DNA of 64,000 bases from Lachnospiraceae bacterium (GTDB taxonomy: Bacteria; Bacillota; Clostridia; Lachnospirales; Lachnospiraceae): assembly GCA_024693135.1 (NCBI GenBank), contig JAILLN010000049.1:62001-126000 (forward strand), in the 5' to 3' direction. Below the pieces are notes generated by a model. It was not told where the DNA came from. It was given only the letters and a program-made list of their open reading frames with translations, and made no database searches. Below are positions 51,165 through 59,273 of this stretch, piece by piece. How positions within the stretch are numbered: the stretch's first letter is position 1; every line of letters starts with the position of its first letter. The position numbers and the translations under genes are program-made.

Positions 51165-54100
51165 TTATTTGCCGATCTTTTGGCTGACGATCTTGAAGGT
51201 GCCTGCGCAGGCTCCGATGTAGGGCTTACCCGCCTTTGCCTTCAGGATGACGGCGGCCTTTCCTTTTTCCACATTGTCGGCATAGTAGATATCGAAGTTT
51301 TCTGCCACCTCGCTGCCGGTGAGGGTTTTATCCCGCCCGATCTTCAGGCACAGTTCAATGGGAGCCTCCTTTTCCCCGGCCGCTTGAGGCAACGTCAGGG
51401 GCAGTCCGGTATAGCCAAGGCTTCCCACCCTGCGGCTTCCCTGCATCAATACCACCTTCGCCCCGTTTATGTCGGTCTTCCCCTTCGCGGATACCACATT
51501 ATAGGATATGGTGACAGGGCCGCCCTTATATTTCGCATTCTTGGAAGCCTTCGGGGCTACGGTCAGATTCCCGGATATGGTCTCTCCCTCCCTGGCCTCA
51601 AGCTTATCCTTCAGGGAATACTCCCTGGTATAATCCGCGGCCGCAAGCAGGTTTCCGCTCACCATCACCCAGGCCTTCGGCTGGTATTTTGCTTTTTTGG
51701 CATAGAGCATGTCCCCGGCGATGACCTGGTTGGGGGAAACCCCGGAAAACACAGCCTGCTCGATGGGATAAGTCCGGTCTCCTTCATATTTTGCCCCCTT
51801 GTAATTTCCAAGGAAGGTGATCTTGAATTTCCCTGTGCCGGGCTTCTTATTATTGCTGTAGGATACCTTATAATCCTTCCCCTCCGAAAGGACGGCCTGG
51901 TTCCCGCTGACTACTCCCATGACCGTAAGCTTCGGCTTTACCCCGTTTTTCCGGTATATATAGCTTGCCTGATCCGTGGACACGGTGCTCTTAAGCCCTG
52001 CATAGGGCAGGATCTTAAAGCTCTTCTTTACGGACCCGCAGTAATCCCCGATACCGGAGATCACGGCCTTCACCGTGCCGGCGTCTACATTGGCAGAATA
52101 GCTTATGGCATAATCCTTCCCTTCCTTCAGCTCATTGCCCGAAGCGCTCTTTACCATAAGCTCCTTATCCGTCAGGGTTTTGGGATTGCCGTCATAGACC
52201 TTCTTCTCACTGAGGGACAGCTGCACCTTGATCTTTCTTTTGGCAAGCTCGCTTTTGGGAAGCTTCGTGATGCTCTCCCTCCGTTCTCCGTCGAAATTTC
52301 CACTGCCCTTGATCAGGACCTCCTTCCCCGACTCCTCCAGGGAATAATCCACATTCTTTTTCAGGACAGTCCCGTTATAAGTAAGCACGGGAAGCACTGC
52401 CTTTCCATCCTCTGCGAAAAGGCTTCCTGCCAAGATGTCCTGGGAAGAGATGCTCTGCTTTATGATGGTAAAGGGCAGGGTTACTTTGCCGGTATATTCT
52501 CCTTTGCCGGTAACGATGGCCAGCGCCGTCTCCCCTTCCTTCGTGACCTTCACGTTGTTTTTATAGGTGAGGACATAATCCCGGTCAGGAGTAAGCGTGT
52601 CTCCGTTGTTCTTCACCGTCACCTCAGGTCTCCTGGCCATGCCGGTATAAGGGAACCGGGTTTTGTCATAGGAAAAATATGCCACAAAGCCCTTGCCTCC
52701 GGAAGGATCCTCCACAGGGCTCTCATCCTCCCCATTTTTAGTGACCTGCTCCGTCTGGCCGCACCTCTTACAGGTATGCTCCTTGATCCCCGGCTCTGTC
52801 TTTGTGGGCTCCTTGATCACCCTCCATTCCCCCCAGTCATGGCCCAGGGGCGGCGTGATCGTAATGCCCCCCTCCGAAACCCCGGTGAGTCCTGAGCCGT
52901 CGGCAAAAAGCTTCCCGCAGATGGCGCATTTCCAGTACTCTTTGTCGCTTCCATATTCGGTACAGGCAGCAGGACCAGCCGGATGATGGACCAGGTAATG
53001 CTCGCAGTCCTCCGGATCCAGGTCGTCGATATAAAGCACCTGGGCCCATTTTTGCTGGTCCTTCGGGTCGCTGAAATTCGTTGAGAGCATAAAGGAGTAT
53101 TTCTGCAGGGTCACATCCTCTTTTTTCCTCAGGATCCGTACCGTCTTCAGGGCGTACTGCTTCTGGCAGAGGTACCCTCCCAAGCTTTCGATGCCTCTTC
53201 CGATGGTAAGCTTTGAGAGGTTTCCTATGGTGGCCGCACTGGAGCTTGTCAGGGAATCCTTGTTGAATCCAAAGGCATTATCCGCGATGGTCTTCACGCT
53301 GTCCGGGACATAGACCGTCTCCAGCTCCGGGCAGTTGAAGAAGGCGTGCCGGCCGATTTCCTCCACCGTATTGGGAATGGAAAGGGATTTCAGCAGATAC
53401 CTGTTTTCAAAGGCACTCTCTCCGATCTTCTTTACCCTGACCCCGCCGATGCTGTCAGGGATCTGGGCATTGGTCACATTCCAGGCGGCCTTCGTAATGG
53501 TACCGGTGGATTCATCGAAGATATAATCCTTCTCCTGGGTTCCCACCTCATAGGATCCGGGAGCCACAGGCTCTGGAGACGGAATATAGGGATCCTCCTC
53601 CGGAAGATCCTCTGTCCCGAAGACCAGCTCCGTTTTTTCCGGGAAGGCATCGTCTGCCAGATAGGAGATCTTCTCCCTGCTTCCCTGGAAAGCAGCCTTC
53701 CTCAGGCTCTCACAGTCATCAAAGGCCCTGGCATAGACATATTTTACGGTATTCGGGAGCCATACCTCCTCAAGGGAGGTACAGCCATGAAAGGCGCAGC
53801 TATAGATATATTTGATCCCGGCCTCAAACGTCAGGCTGCCAAGCCGGCTGCAGTTGGAGAAGGCATAGCCCCGGATCTCCCGAACCGAGGCAGGGATCCT
53901 GATCTCCGTCAGTCCGGAATACGCAAAGGCGGACACGCCGATCCTCTCCAGTGTACCGGGAAGGATCACCTTAGAGATGCCAGATTCGCCCTGAAAGGCC
54001 TGCCTCCCGATCTCCAATACATTCGTGCCATCGATCATATCGTCTATGACCACCTCTTCCTTTGCATCCACGATCCCCGTTATGGTACCGGTGTCCCTCA

Positions 54101-57100
54101 GGAATTTCACGACAGTGCCGTCACTCATGGTATATTTCTCAGAACCATCCGTAACCTCCACCAATACCCGTCCCTGATAGCCGCCGTCCTCCGTGGTGGC
54201 GATGATATTGACCTCCCCCAGGCTGACCCCCTGGATCTGATTGTTTTCATCGACCCTGGCGATCCCCTCATCTGCGCTCCTCCAGATGATCTTTTTATTC
54301 GCAGCGGTATCCGGCTGGACACTGGCTGTAGGAGTAAAGGTCTCCCCCACCTTGATCTCCTTTTTGTCCATGCCCATCTCGATGCCGGTAACACTGGTAC
54401 TGTTTGCTTCCCATTGGGCATATACCGTCACATTGGCATTGCTTTTCCGGACCGGCCGGTAGGCGGATACGGTTTCCCCGCTGCCGTCCGGCGCTGTATT
54501 CCAGCCCCGGAAAATATGGCCGGTCCGTTTGGTAAGCGGAAGCAGGCCGTAAAAGCCCCCCTCATATACTGTCTTGAATGATCTGCTCACAATACCGCCG
54601 TTTGCATCGAAGAACAGGTCATACTTTTTCCCGGAAAGAAGCTTATCCCCCCGGTAGATCAGGATATTCGTCACATCATAATTATCCTTGGTCCCATCCT
54701 TATGCCTCCAGCCGGTCTTGGGATCCAGACGGTAGGTATCCCAGCATACTTCATTTCCGTGATTTCCGTTTAAGGTTTTGACATAGACCCAGCCGTCCTT
54801 TTCCTCTACATCTGTCACGATGCAGTAATGGCCGATCCGCATGTGAAGCACATCCCCTGCCTGAAGCACATGGATTCCTCCTTTTCCGGCAAGCGTGAGG
54901 TCTTCCCATTTCAGGTCGTTTTCTTCATCATTTCCCAGCATCCCGGAGGCGTAGTCCGGGATCCCGGCCATGCGGAGCACCCAGCTGCAGTACTGCCCGC
55001 ACCAGCCTCCGTAGCTCCTCATCGGCACATTCTTAAACCAGAGATAATCCGGGGATCCGGAGAAGAATACCGGCTCGGCATATTCCCCGTTCCCTATGGA
55101 ATTTAATCCGGTAAGCTCCGAGGGTTCGTCTCCCTCATGATAGCCCAGCTGGGATTCCCCGATCTTCAGGGCATCTTTCAGGGCGTCGGTTCCCCCTTGA
55201 AGACTGAGCTCCGGATCTCCTGTTCTTTCCGTCCCGTCTACCAGCTGCATCAGCTCCTGATACCAGGGCCCGTGCTGATATCCTTCGCTGAAATCCCCAT
55301 GGAACCAGGGAGTGCGGTAGAAGGCATACCGGTCCTTGCGGATGTCATCCAGATGATCCCCGGTAAAGGTGATATCCTCCAGCTCATAGCAGTACATGAA
55401 GCACTGGGCTCCGATCTTCTCCATGCTTTCCGGGATCACGGCACGCTTAAGCTTCGGGCACTGGAAGAAGGCACTGGCTCCCAGCTCCTTCACCCCTTCC
55501 GGGATGGTGACCTTCGTGATGTTCTGATTTTGATAGCAGGCTTTGTCTGCAATGGCCGTGACCGGGATCCCGCCGAGGGAGGAAGGGATCTCTCCCCCGG
55601 TCCAGCTATCCGGGATCTTCGTAATGGTACCGGTGGGGGCATCGATCTTCCAGGTCGATTCGCCATAGGATATATCCCGGATATCCGTATAGGTCTTTTC
55701 CGGGCCGCCATCGATCACCGGTTCCCTGCCGCTGTCGTATTCCACCCACCTGGCATAGAGGGTCTGGTCGGCATGCTCCTTAAAGATCCGGTAGGAGGTA
55801 ACCTTGTGATCTCCCTCCTCTCCTTCGTTTGCCCTGGTATACCAGCCGTCAAATACATAGCCTTCCCTTGTGGGGATGGGCATGATGCCATAGCTTGCGC
55901 CGTAGGTGATCTCCTTTTCATCCGGCTCCATATTCCAGCCTTCTTCCTTAAGGCCCTCCAGCGGATCCCCGCCGTTTACATCAAAGGTCAGCTTATAATA
56001 GGTAAGGGAGTCCACCACGGATTTTGAAGCATCCGGGGCATAGATCTTTTCGATCTTCGCATTCTTTCCCACCCACTCATTGGTTACTGCCCCGGTTTTC
56101 TTATCCACCACATACAGGCCGCGGGATACATCATTGCTGTGGTTTCCATCCAGGGTGTCGATCTTTAAGGTATCCCCGTCCTGCCGCGTGCCGTAGACCA
56201 GACAGACATGGTTCCCCCCTTCATAATCAAAATGCAGCACATCGCCCTGCTTCAGGCTGTAGCTGCCCCCGGCATAGGAGGTCTCCTCCCAGGTATAGAT
56301 CTTCGGCGTCTGGTATTTCCGCTTGAAGATCTCCTCCGGGACGCTGGCCATGGCGATGCACCAGGCCACGAATTCCCCGCACCACATCTGGCCCGGCTCT
56401 CCCCACCAGCAGGTATACTCCGAATAGTCTCCGTAGCCGTAAGCGGTTCCATCCATCTGATCGCAGCTGTTGCCCTCATGGTAGCCCAGCTGGGATTTGG
56501 CGATGACGATGATGTCCGAAAGGTAGGCGGCTTTTCCCTTCAAAAGCTTCCTGGTGGAATTGGAATGCAGCTGCTTATAGTACATTCCCCTCTTATAGGA
56601 ATTCGAGAAATCCGGCCGCAGGAAGAAGCAGTCGGTAAAGGCCATGCTTCCGATCTCCACCTGAAGCCCCTCCTGAAAGGGATCAAAGGCCTCCCCTCCC
56701 TTCCAGGTACAGCTCTCCAGGCTTTCATCATTCCGGAAGGCATAGGCACCGATGGAGGTAAGGGCCGAAGAAAGCACCACGCTCTGAAGCTCGGTACACC
56801 GGGTGAAGGCATTGTCCCCGATCCTCGTAACGGTATCCGGCATGGTAACTTTTTTCAGGCCCGTCCGGTCGTTAAAGGCGTTGTTCCCGATAGCGGTAAC
56901 GGTGACCCCGTCGATCCTTTCCGGAATGACCGCCTCTGTCACGGAATGATCCGATGACGTCACTGTCCCGGTGGATTTGTCAAAGTAGATCTTTCCGCCG
57001 GGTACCGGATAAGGCGTGCCGGATGCCCCCACTGCGGGAAGCTCCGCATCCCAGGGGATGTCGTCCTCATAAAGGGAGCCGCAAGCCTCCTCAAAGGGAG

Positions 57101-57311
57101 CTGCTTCCCGGATCACGGCCTCCGGGTTCTCCGGAGCTGCTTCCTGGATCACGGCCTCCGGGTTCTCCTGAGCTGCTTCCTGGATCACGGCCTCCGGAGC
57201 TGCTTCCCCGGCCAGTGGCTCTGCAAGCACCGGGGCAGGCGCCTGTAATGCAAGCTGCACTGCCAGTACCCAGCTGATGCCCATCCTGAAACGCTTTCCC
57301 ATCCTGATCAT
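51165..57311 (-). CDS. 2048-residue secreted surface protein with BspA repeats and two amidase-like domains
   Basis: A signal peptide (1-30) is followed by three PEAVIQEAAPEN-type repeats. Then come BspA-type LRR_5 repeats (about 95-215) and a first CHAP/NlpC-like domain (about 255-420: SQLGYHEG, MWCGEFVAWC, GNHVCLVYG). Next are a Flg_new/InlB-B repeat (LTFDVNGG, YVFDGWY), more LRRs and a second CHAP-like domain (SQLGYHEG, GGWCGQYCSWVLRMAG, GHYCIVTDV). Another Flg_new repeat, a Big_2 domain (KIIWRSADEGIARVD) and LRRs with a CxxC pair (WKCAICGK) follow, ending in several Ig-like repeats (DYAISYSANVDAGT). It probably binds cells, matrix or food particles and may cut peptidoglycan. No LPXTG anchor is seen. 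GGGAGGA precedes the start. Confidence 0.87.
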   Translation of the reverse strand: MIRMGKRFRMGISWVLAVQLALQAPAPVLAEPLAGEAAPEAVIQEAAQENPEAVIQEAAPENPEAVIREAAPFEEACGSLYEDDIPWDAELPAVGASGTPYPVPGGKIYFDKSTGTVTSSDHSVTEAVIPERIDGVTVTAIGNNAFNDRTGLKKVTMPDTVTRIGDNAFTRCTELQSVVLSSALTSIGAYAFRNDESLESCTWKGGEAFDPFQEGLQVEIGSMAFTDCFFLRPDFSNSYKRGMYYKQLHSNSTRKLLKGKAAYLSDIIVIAKSQLGYHEGNSCDQMDGTAYGYGDYSEYTCWWGEPGQMWCGEFVAWCIAMASVPEEIFKRKYQTPKIYTWEETSYAGGSYSLKQGDVLHFDYEGGNHVCLVYGTRQDGDTLKIDTLDGNHSNDVSRGLYVVDKKTGAVTNEWVGKNAKIEKIYAPDASKSVVDSLTYYKLTFDVNGGDPLEGLKEEGWNMEPDEKEITYGASYGIMPIPTREGYVFDGWYTRANEGEEGDHKVTSYRIFKEHADQTLYARWVEYDSGREPVIDGGPEKTYTDIRDISYGESTWKIDAPTGTITKIPDSWTGGEIPSSLGGIPVTAIADKACYQNQNITKVTIPEGVKELGASAFFQCPKLKRAVIPESMEKIGAQCFMYCYELEDITFTGDHLDDIRKDRYAFYRTPWFHGDFSEGYQHGPWYQELMQLVDGTERTGDPELSLQGGTDALKDALKIGESQLGYHEGDEPSELTGLNSIGNGEYAEPVFFSGSPDYLWFKNVPMRSYGGWCGQYCSWVLRMAGIPDYASGMLGNDEENDLKWEDLTLAGKGGIHVLQAGDVLHMRIGHYCIVTDVEEKDGWVYVKTLNGNHGNEVCWDTYRLDPKTGWRHKDGTKDNYDVTNILIYRGDKLLSGKKYDLFFDANGGIVSRSFKTVYEGGFYGLLPLTKRTGHIFRGWNTAPDGSGETVSAYRPVRKSNANVTVYAQWEANSTSVTGIEMGMDKKEIKVGETFTPTASVQPDTAANKKIIWRSADEGIARVDENNQIQGVSLGEVNIIATTEDGGYQGRVLVEVTDGSEKYTMSDGTVVKFLRDTGTITGIVDAKEEVVIDDMIDGTNVLEIGRQAFQGESGISKVILPGTLERIGVSAFAYSGLTEIRIPASVREIRGYAFSNCSRLGSLTFEAGIKYIYSCAFHGCTSLEEVWLPNTVKYVYARAFDDCESLRKAAFQGSREKISYLADDAFPEKTELVFGTEDLPEEDPYIPSPEPVAPGSYEVGTQEKDYIFDESTGTITKAAWNVTNAQIPDSIGGVRVKKIGESAFENRYLLKSLSIPNTVEEIGRHAFFNCPELETVYVPDSVKTIADNAFGFNKDSLTSSSAATIGNLSKLTIGRGIESLGGYLCQKQYALKTVRILRKKEDVTLQKYSFMLSTNFSDPKDQQKWAQVLYIDDLDPEDCEHYLVHHPAGPAACTEYGSDKEYWKCAICGKLFADGSGLTGVSEGGITITPPLGHDWGEWRVIKEPTKTEPGIKEHTCKRCGQTEQVTKNGEDESPVEDPSGGKGFVAYFSYDKTRFPYTGMARRPEVTVKNNGDTLTPDRDYVLTYKNNVKVTKEGETALAIVTGKGEYTGKVTLPFTIIKQSISSQDILAGSLFAEDGKAVLPVLTYNGTVLKKNVDYSLEESGKEVLIKGSGNFDGERRESITKLPKSELAKRKIKVQLSLSEKKVYDGNPKTLTDKELMVKSASGNELKEGKDYAISYSANVDAGTVKAVISGIGDYCGSVKKSFKILPYAGLKSTVSTDQASYIYRKNGVKPKLTVMGVVSGNQAVLSEGKDYKVSYSNNKKPGTGKFKITFLGNYKGAKYEGDRTYPIEQAVFSGVSPNQVIAGDMLYAKKAKYQPKAWVMVSGNLLAAADYTREYSLKDKLEAREGETISGNLTVAPKASKNAKYKGGPVTISYNVVSAKGKTDINGAKVVLMQGSRRVGSLGYTGLPLTLPQAAGEKEAPIELCLKIGRDKTLTGSEVAENFDIYYADNVEKGKAAVILKAKAGKPYIGACAGTFKIVSQKIGK

Positions 57312-57459
57312 TTCTTCCTCCCTTCAAAATGCCCGGCTTCTGAATCAATTTTTGATATCATCTTACTATAACATAAAAAATAACCCTCTGTATATGTACC
57401 AAAGTACAGATCCGGAGGGCCGGTTCATCTTCTAAACGTCACAACGACGCCGTCATGGC

Positions 57460-57507
57460 AAAAATCAAAAATCCCCCCAGGCAGAGCCAAAAAGCACCGC
57501 CTGAGGG
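57460..57507 (-). terminator. Terminator after the YoeB-like gene
   Basis: On the minus strand CCCTCAGGC (57499-57507) pairs with GCCTGGGGG (from 57482 downward), followed by ATTTTTGATTTTT. Confidence 0.82.
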
Positions 57508-57531
57508 AAACCAAAACCGCTTTTTCTTATC

Positions 57532-57795
57532 TCAAAGATCCTGCTGCATCTGAAACTGGCCCTTGCAGGAGAGGATCTCCAGCATATCGTCGCTTTGCCG
57601 GATCGCCAGCTGGTTCATCTCGTCGATATTCAATACATAGATCACTCCCCCGGCATCTGCGGGAGTCCCGCCCTGAAGCGACCCGGATTCCTCCACCGTC
57701 CGTAAAAGGGAATTGATCTTGCCGGTGATCACGGCATCGGTCTCCGCCCACTTTGCATAATCCTTCCAGGATTTTTCACAGAATATCTTTCTCAT
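57532..57795 (-). CDS. YoeB-like protein with lost catalytic residues
   Basis: The 87-residue protein starts MRKIFCEKSWKDYAKWAETD and GKINSLLRTVEESG, as YoeB/RelE-type mRNA interferases do, and ends LEILSCKGQF where YoeB has the ILSCKGHY end with its catalytic histidine. The middle diverges (GGTPADAGGVIYVLNIDEMNQLAIRQ) and lacks the usual RRI arginines. The toxin is therefore probably inactive. No YefM antitoxin is adjacent; an unrelated 175-residue gene lies 36 bases upstream. It is best described as a decayed or repurposed toxin. Confidence 0.6.
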   Translation of the reverse strand: MRKIFCEKSWKDYAKWAETDAVITGKINSLLRTVEESGSLQGGTPADAGGVIYVLNIDEMNQLAIRQSDDMLEILSCKGQFQMQQDL

Positions 57796-57831
57796 CCCAA
57801 ACTCCTTATAAAGACCGGCCTCTTCCCAATC

Positions 57832-58359
57832 TCATGTGCCGCTTCCGTCGGGGGAAAAAAGCTTGTCCTCCGGCCTGTCCAGGTCCCGCTTGAGCCCCTC
57901 CTCAATGAGGGAGGCGATATGCTCTGATTCAAGAAAGCTTCCCGGGCTCTTGAATACGGATTTCCAGTTTTCCTCGATATAGTCGTACTCCTCCTCGCTT
58001 ATGCCCCGTCCGAGGATGGCTCCCATGAGGCTTGCCCGTTCGATGATGTCATCCCTGCCCAGGATGTCAAAAACCGGCCTGCTCTCCGGCTCCGGTGGCT
58101 TTTTTCTCTCCCCGGCCAATGCATGGAAAGCCCCGGATCCCGGCATCCTGTCCTCCGGATCCGGCTCCTTTCGGATGCTTTTATCCGAAAGGCAGCGCAG
58201 AGTCCTTTCCGTGACCTGGAAGATCTTCTTCGTCAGCTCCCTGGACCGGGTAAAAAGGGTAAAGCGCTCCGTATCATCCCTTACGATCTCCTTATGAAGC
58301 TCGTCAAAGGTCTGATAGAATTCGCTGCTTTCTTTTTTGATCACATTGCTTTTTCCCAT
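57832..58359 (-). CDS. Uncharacterised 175-residue cytoplasmic protein
   Basis: No family is recognised. It begins MGKSNVIKKESSEFYQTFDELHKEI and has two helical parts (about 1-65 and 100-160) joined by a Pro/Arg/Glu-rich linker with little order. No signal or membrane helix is present. A clear promoter precedes it, and the YoeB-like gene follows after 36 bases and shares its terminator. As the only companion of a toxin relic it might once have been linked to it, but it does not look like an antitoxin such as YefM. Confidence 0.7.
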   Translation of the reverse strand: MGKSNVIKKESSEFYQTFDELHKEIVRDDTERFTLFTRSRELTKKIFQVTERTLRCLSDKSIRKEPDPEDRMPGSGAFHALAGERKKPPEPESRPVFDILGRDDIIERASLMGAILGRGISEEEYDYIEENWKSVFKSPGSFLESEHIASLIEEGLKRDLDRPEDKLFSPDGSGT

Positions 58360-58380
58360 AGCCCTGATCCTTGTTTCTAT

Positions 58381-58408
58381 TTTATACTATACCCGCAAAC
58401 GTATTCAA
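58381..58408 (-). promoter_or_regulatory. Promoter of the 175-residue protein / YoeB-like operon
   Basis: On the minus strand TTGAAT (58403-58408) and TATAAA (58381-58386) are 16 bases apart, about 22 bases before the start codon. Confidence 0.6.
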
Positions 58409-58665
58409 CTGCCGCTTGAAAATTTGTCCAGCATGATGTGCAGTGAAACTACAATGCCTGCCTTCGGCCGCCATTTCGTTTAACAGGACCATTCACGCAG
58501 GATGATTGCGCATATGCAATGAAACCGAATGAGGCAATGCGGGCATTTCCGATTGAGGTTGAAGAAGCCTATGCACAATCAGACAAGCGAATGTGCCAGT
58601 TAATTTATTTTCGAGGTACCAATATAAATATCGGCATTTGGGTACAGATATTTAAATAGGTTCCG
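58409..58665 (+). other. AT-rich spacer with a short open frame
   Basis: This 250-base stretch is richer in A and T than its surroundings. One frame stays open for about 60 codons to TAG near 58661, containing MKPNEAMRAF and YAQSDKRMCQLIYFRG, with no ribosome site before its ATG. I match it to no family. It may be a scrap of a transferred gene. Confidence 0.35.
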
Positions 58666-58679
58666 GATTATGATACTAT
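58651..58679 (+). promoter_or_regulatory. Promoter of lepB with little or no leader
   Basis: TTTAAA (58651-58656) and TACTAT (58674-58679) are 17 bases apart, with an alternative TATGAT at 58669-58674. The lepB ATG follows at 58687, leaving a leader of zero to six bases and no ribosome site. Confidence 0.55.
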
Positions 58680-58686
58680 TTTTGTC

Positions 58687-59271
58687 ATGAAGCGGAATAA
58701 AAACAGCGGGCTCGTCTTTTACGAGAAGAAAAAAACCATATCCCGGAATCAGGTCTACCAAGTCATCTCCTGGGCGGGCTTGATCCTGGCCGCCATCCTC
58801 TTAGCCTGGGTCACGGTCTTTGCCTTCGGCATGAAGACCAGCGTGGTGGGAGACTCCATGCGGCCGGCCCTCATCAACGGACAGGAGGTCCTGATCGACC
58901 GCATAAGCTACAGCGTCTTTCAGCCGAAAAAGGGAGATATCATCGTATTTAAGCCAAACGGCAATGAAAATGTCCATACCTATGTGAAGCGGATCGTGGC
59001 CGGCCCCGGAGACCGGGTACAGATCTTAAACGGCATCCTCTACCTGAACGGGCAGCCCCAGGCAAATATGTTTCCGGACAGCATCGTGGATGCAGGCGTC
59101 GCGGCCGATGAGATCGTGATCGGAGAGGATGAATTCTTTGTCATGGGAGACAATTGCAATTCCTCCGAGGACAGCCGCACCGCCAATATCGGAAATGTGC
59201 GCTCCAATACCATCATCGGCAAGGCCTGGCTCCATCTGGGCAAGGGCTCCATGGGAATCGGGAGGCTATAG
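58687..59271 (+). CDS. lepB: Type I signal peptidase
   Basis: The 194-residue protein has one membrane helix (about 28-48). The catalytic serine is in VVGDSMRPAL (Ser57) and the general-base lysine in YVKRIVAGPGD (Lys101), followed by the conserved GDNCNSSEDSR end motif near 160. It removes signal peptides from exported proteins at the outer face of the membrane, such as the 2048-residue surface protein. In many Firmicutes lepB follows rplS; here it is nearby but on the opposite strand. It is followed after two bases by the CotH-family gene. Confidence 0.95.
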   Translation: MKRNKNSGLVFYEKKKTISRNQVYQVISWAGLILAAILLAWVTVFAFGMKTSVVGDSMRPALINGQEVLIDRISYSVFQPKKGDIIVFKPNGNENVHTYVKRIVAGPGDRVQILNGILYLNGQPQANMFPDSIVDAGVAADEIVIGEDEFFVMGDNCNSSEDSRTANIGNVRSNTIIGKAWLHLGKGSMGIGRL

Positions 59272-59273
59272 GC

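Noticed and set aside
57532-58359. A functional YoeB-YefM toxin-antitoxin pair
   Set aside because: The toxin lacks catalytic residues and the neighbour does not resemble an antitoxin.
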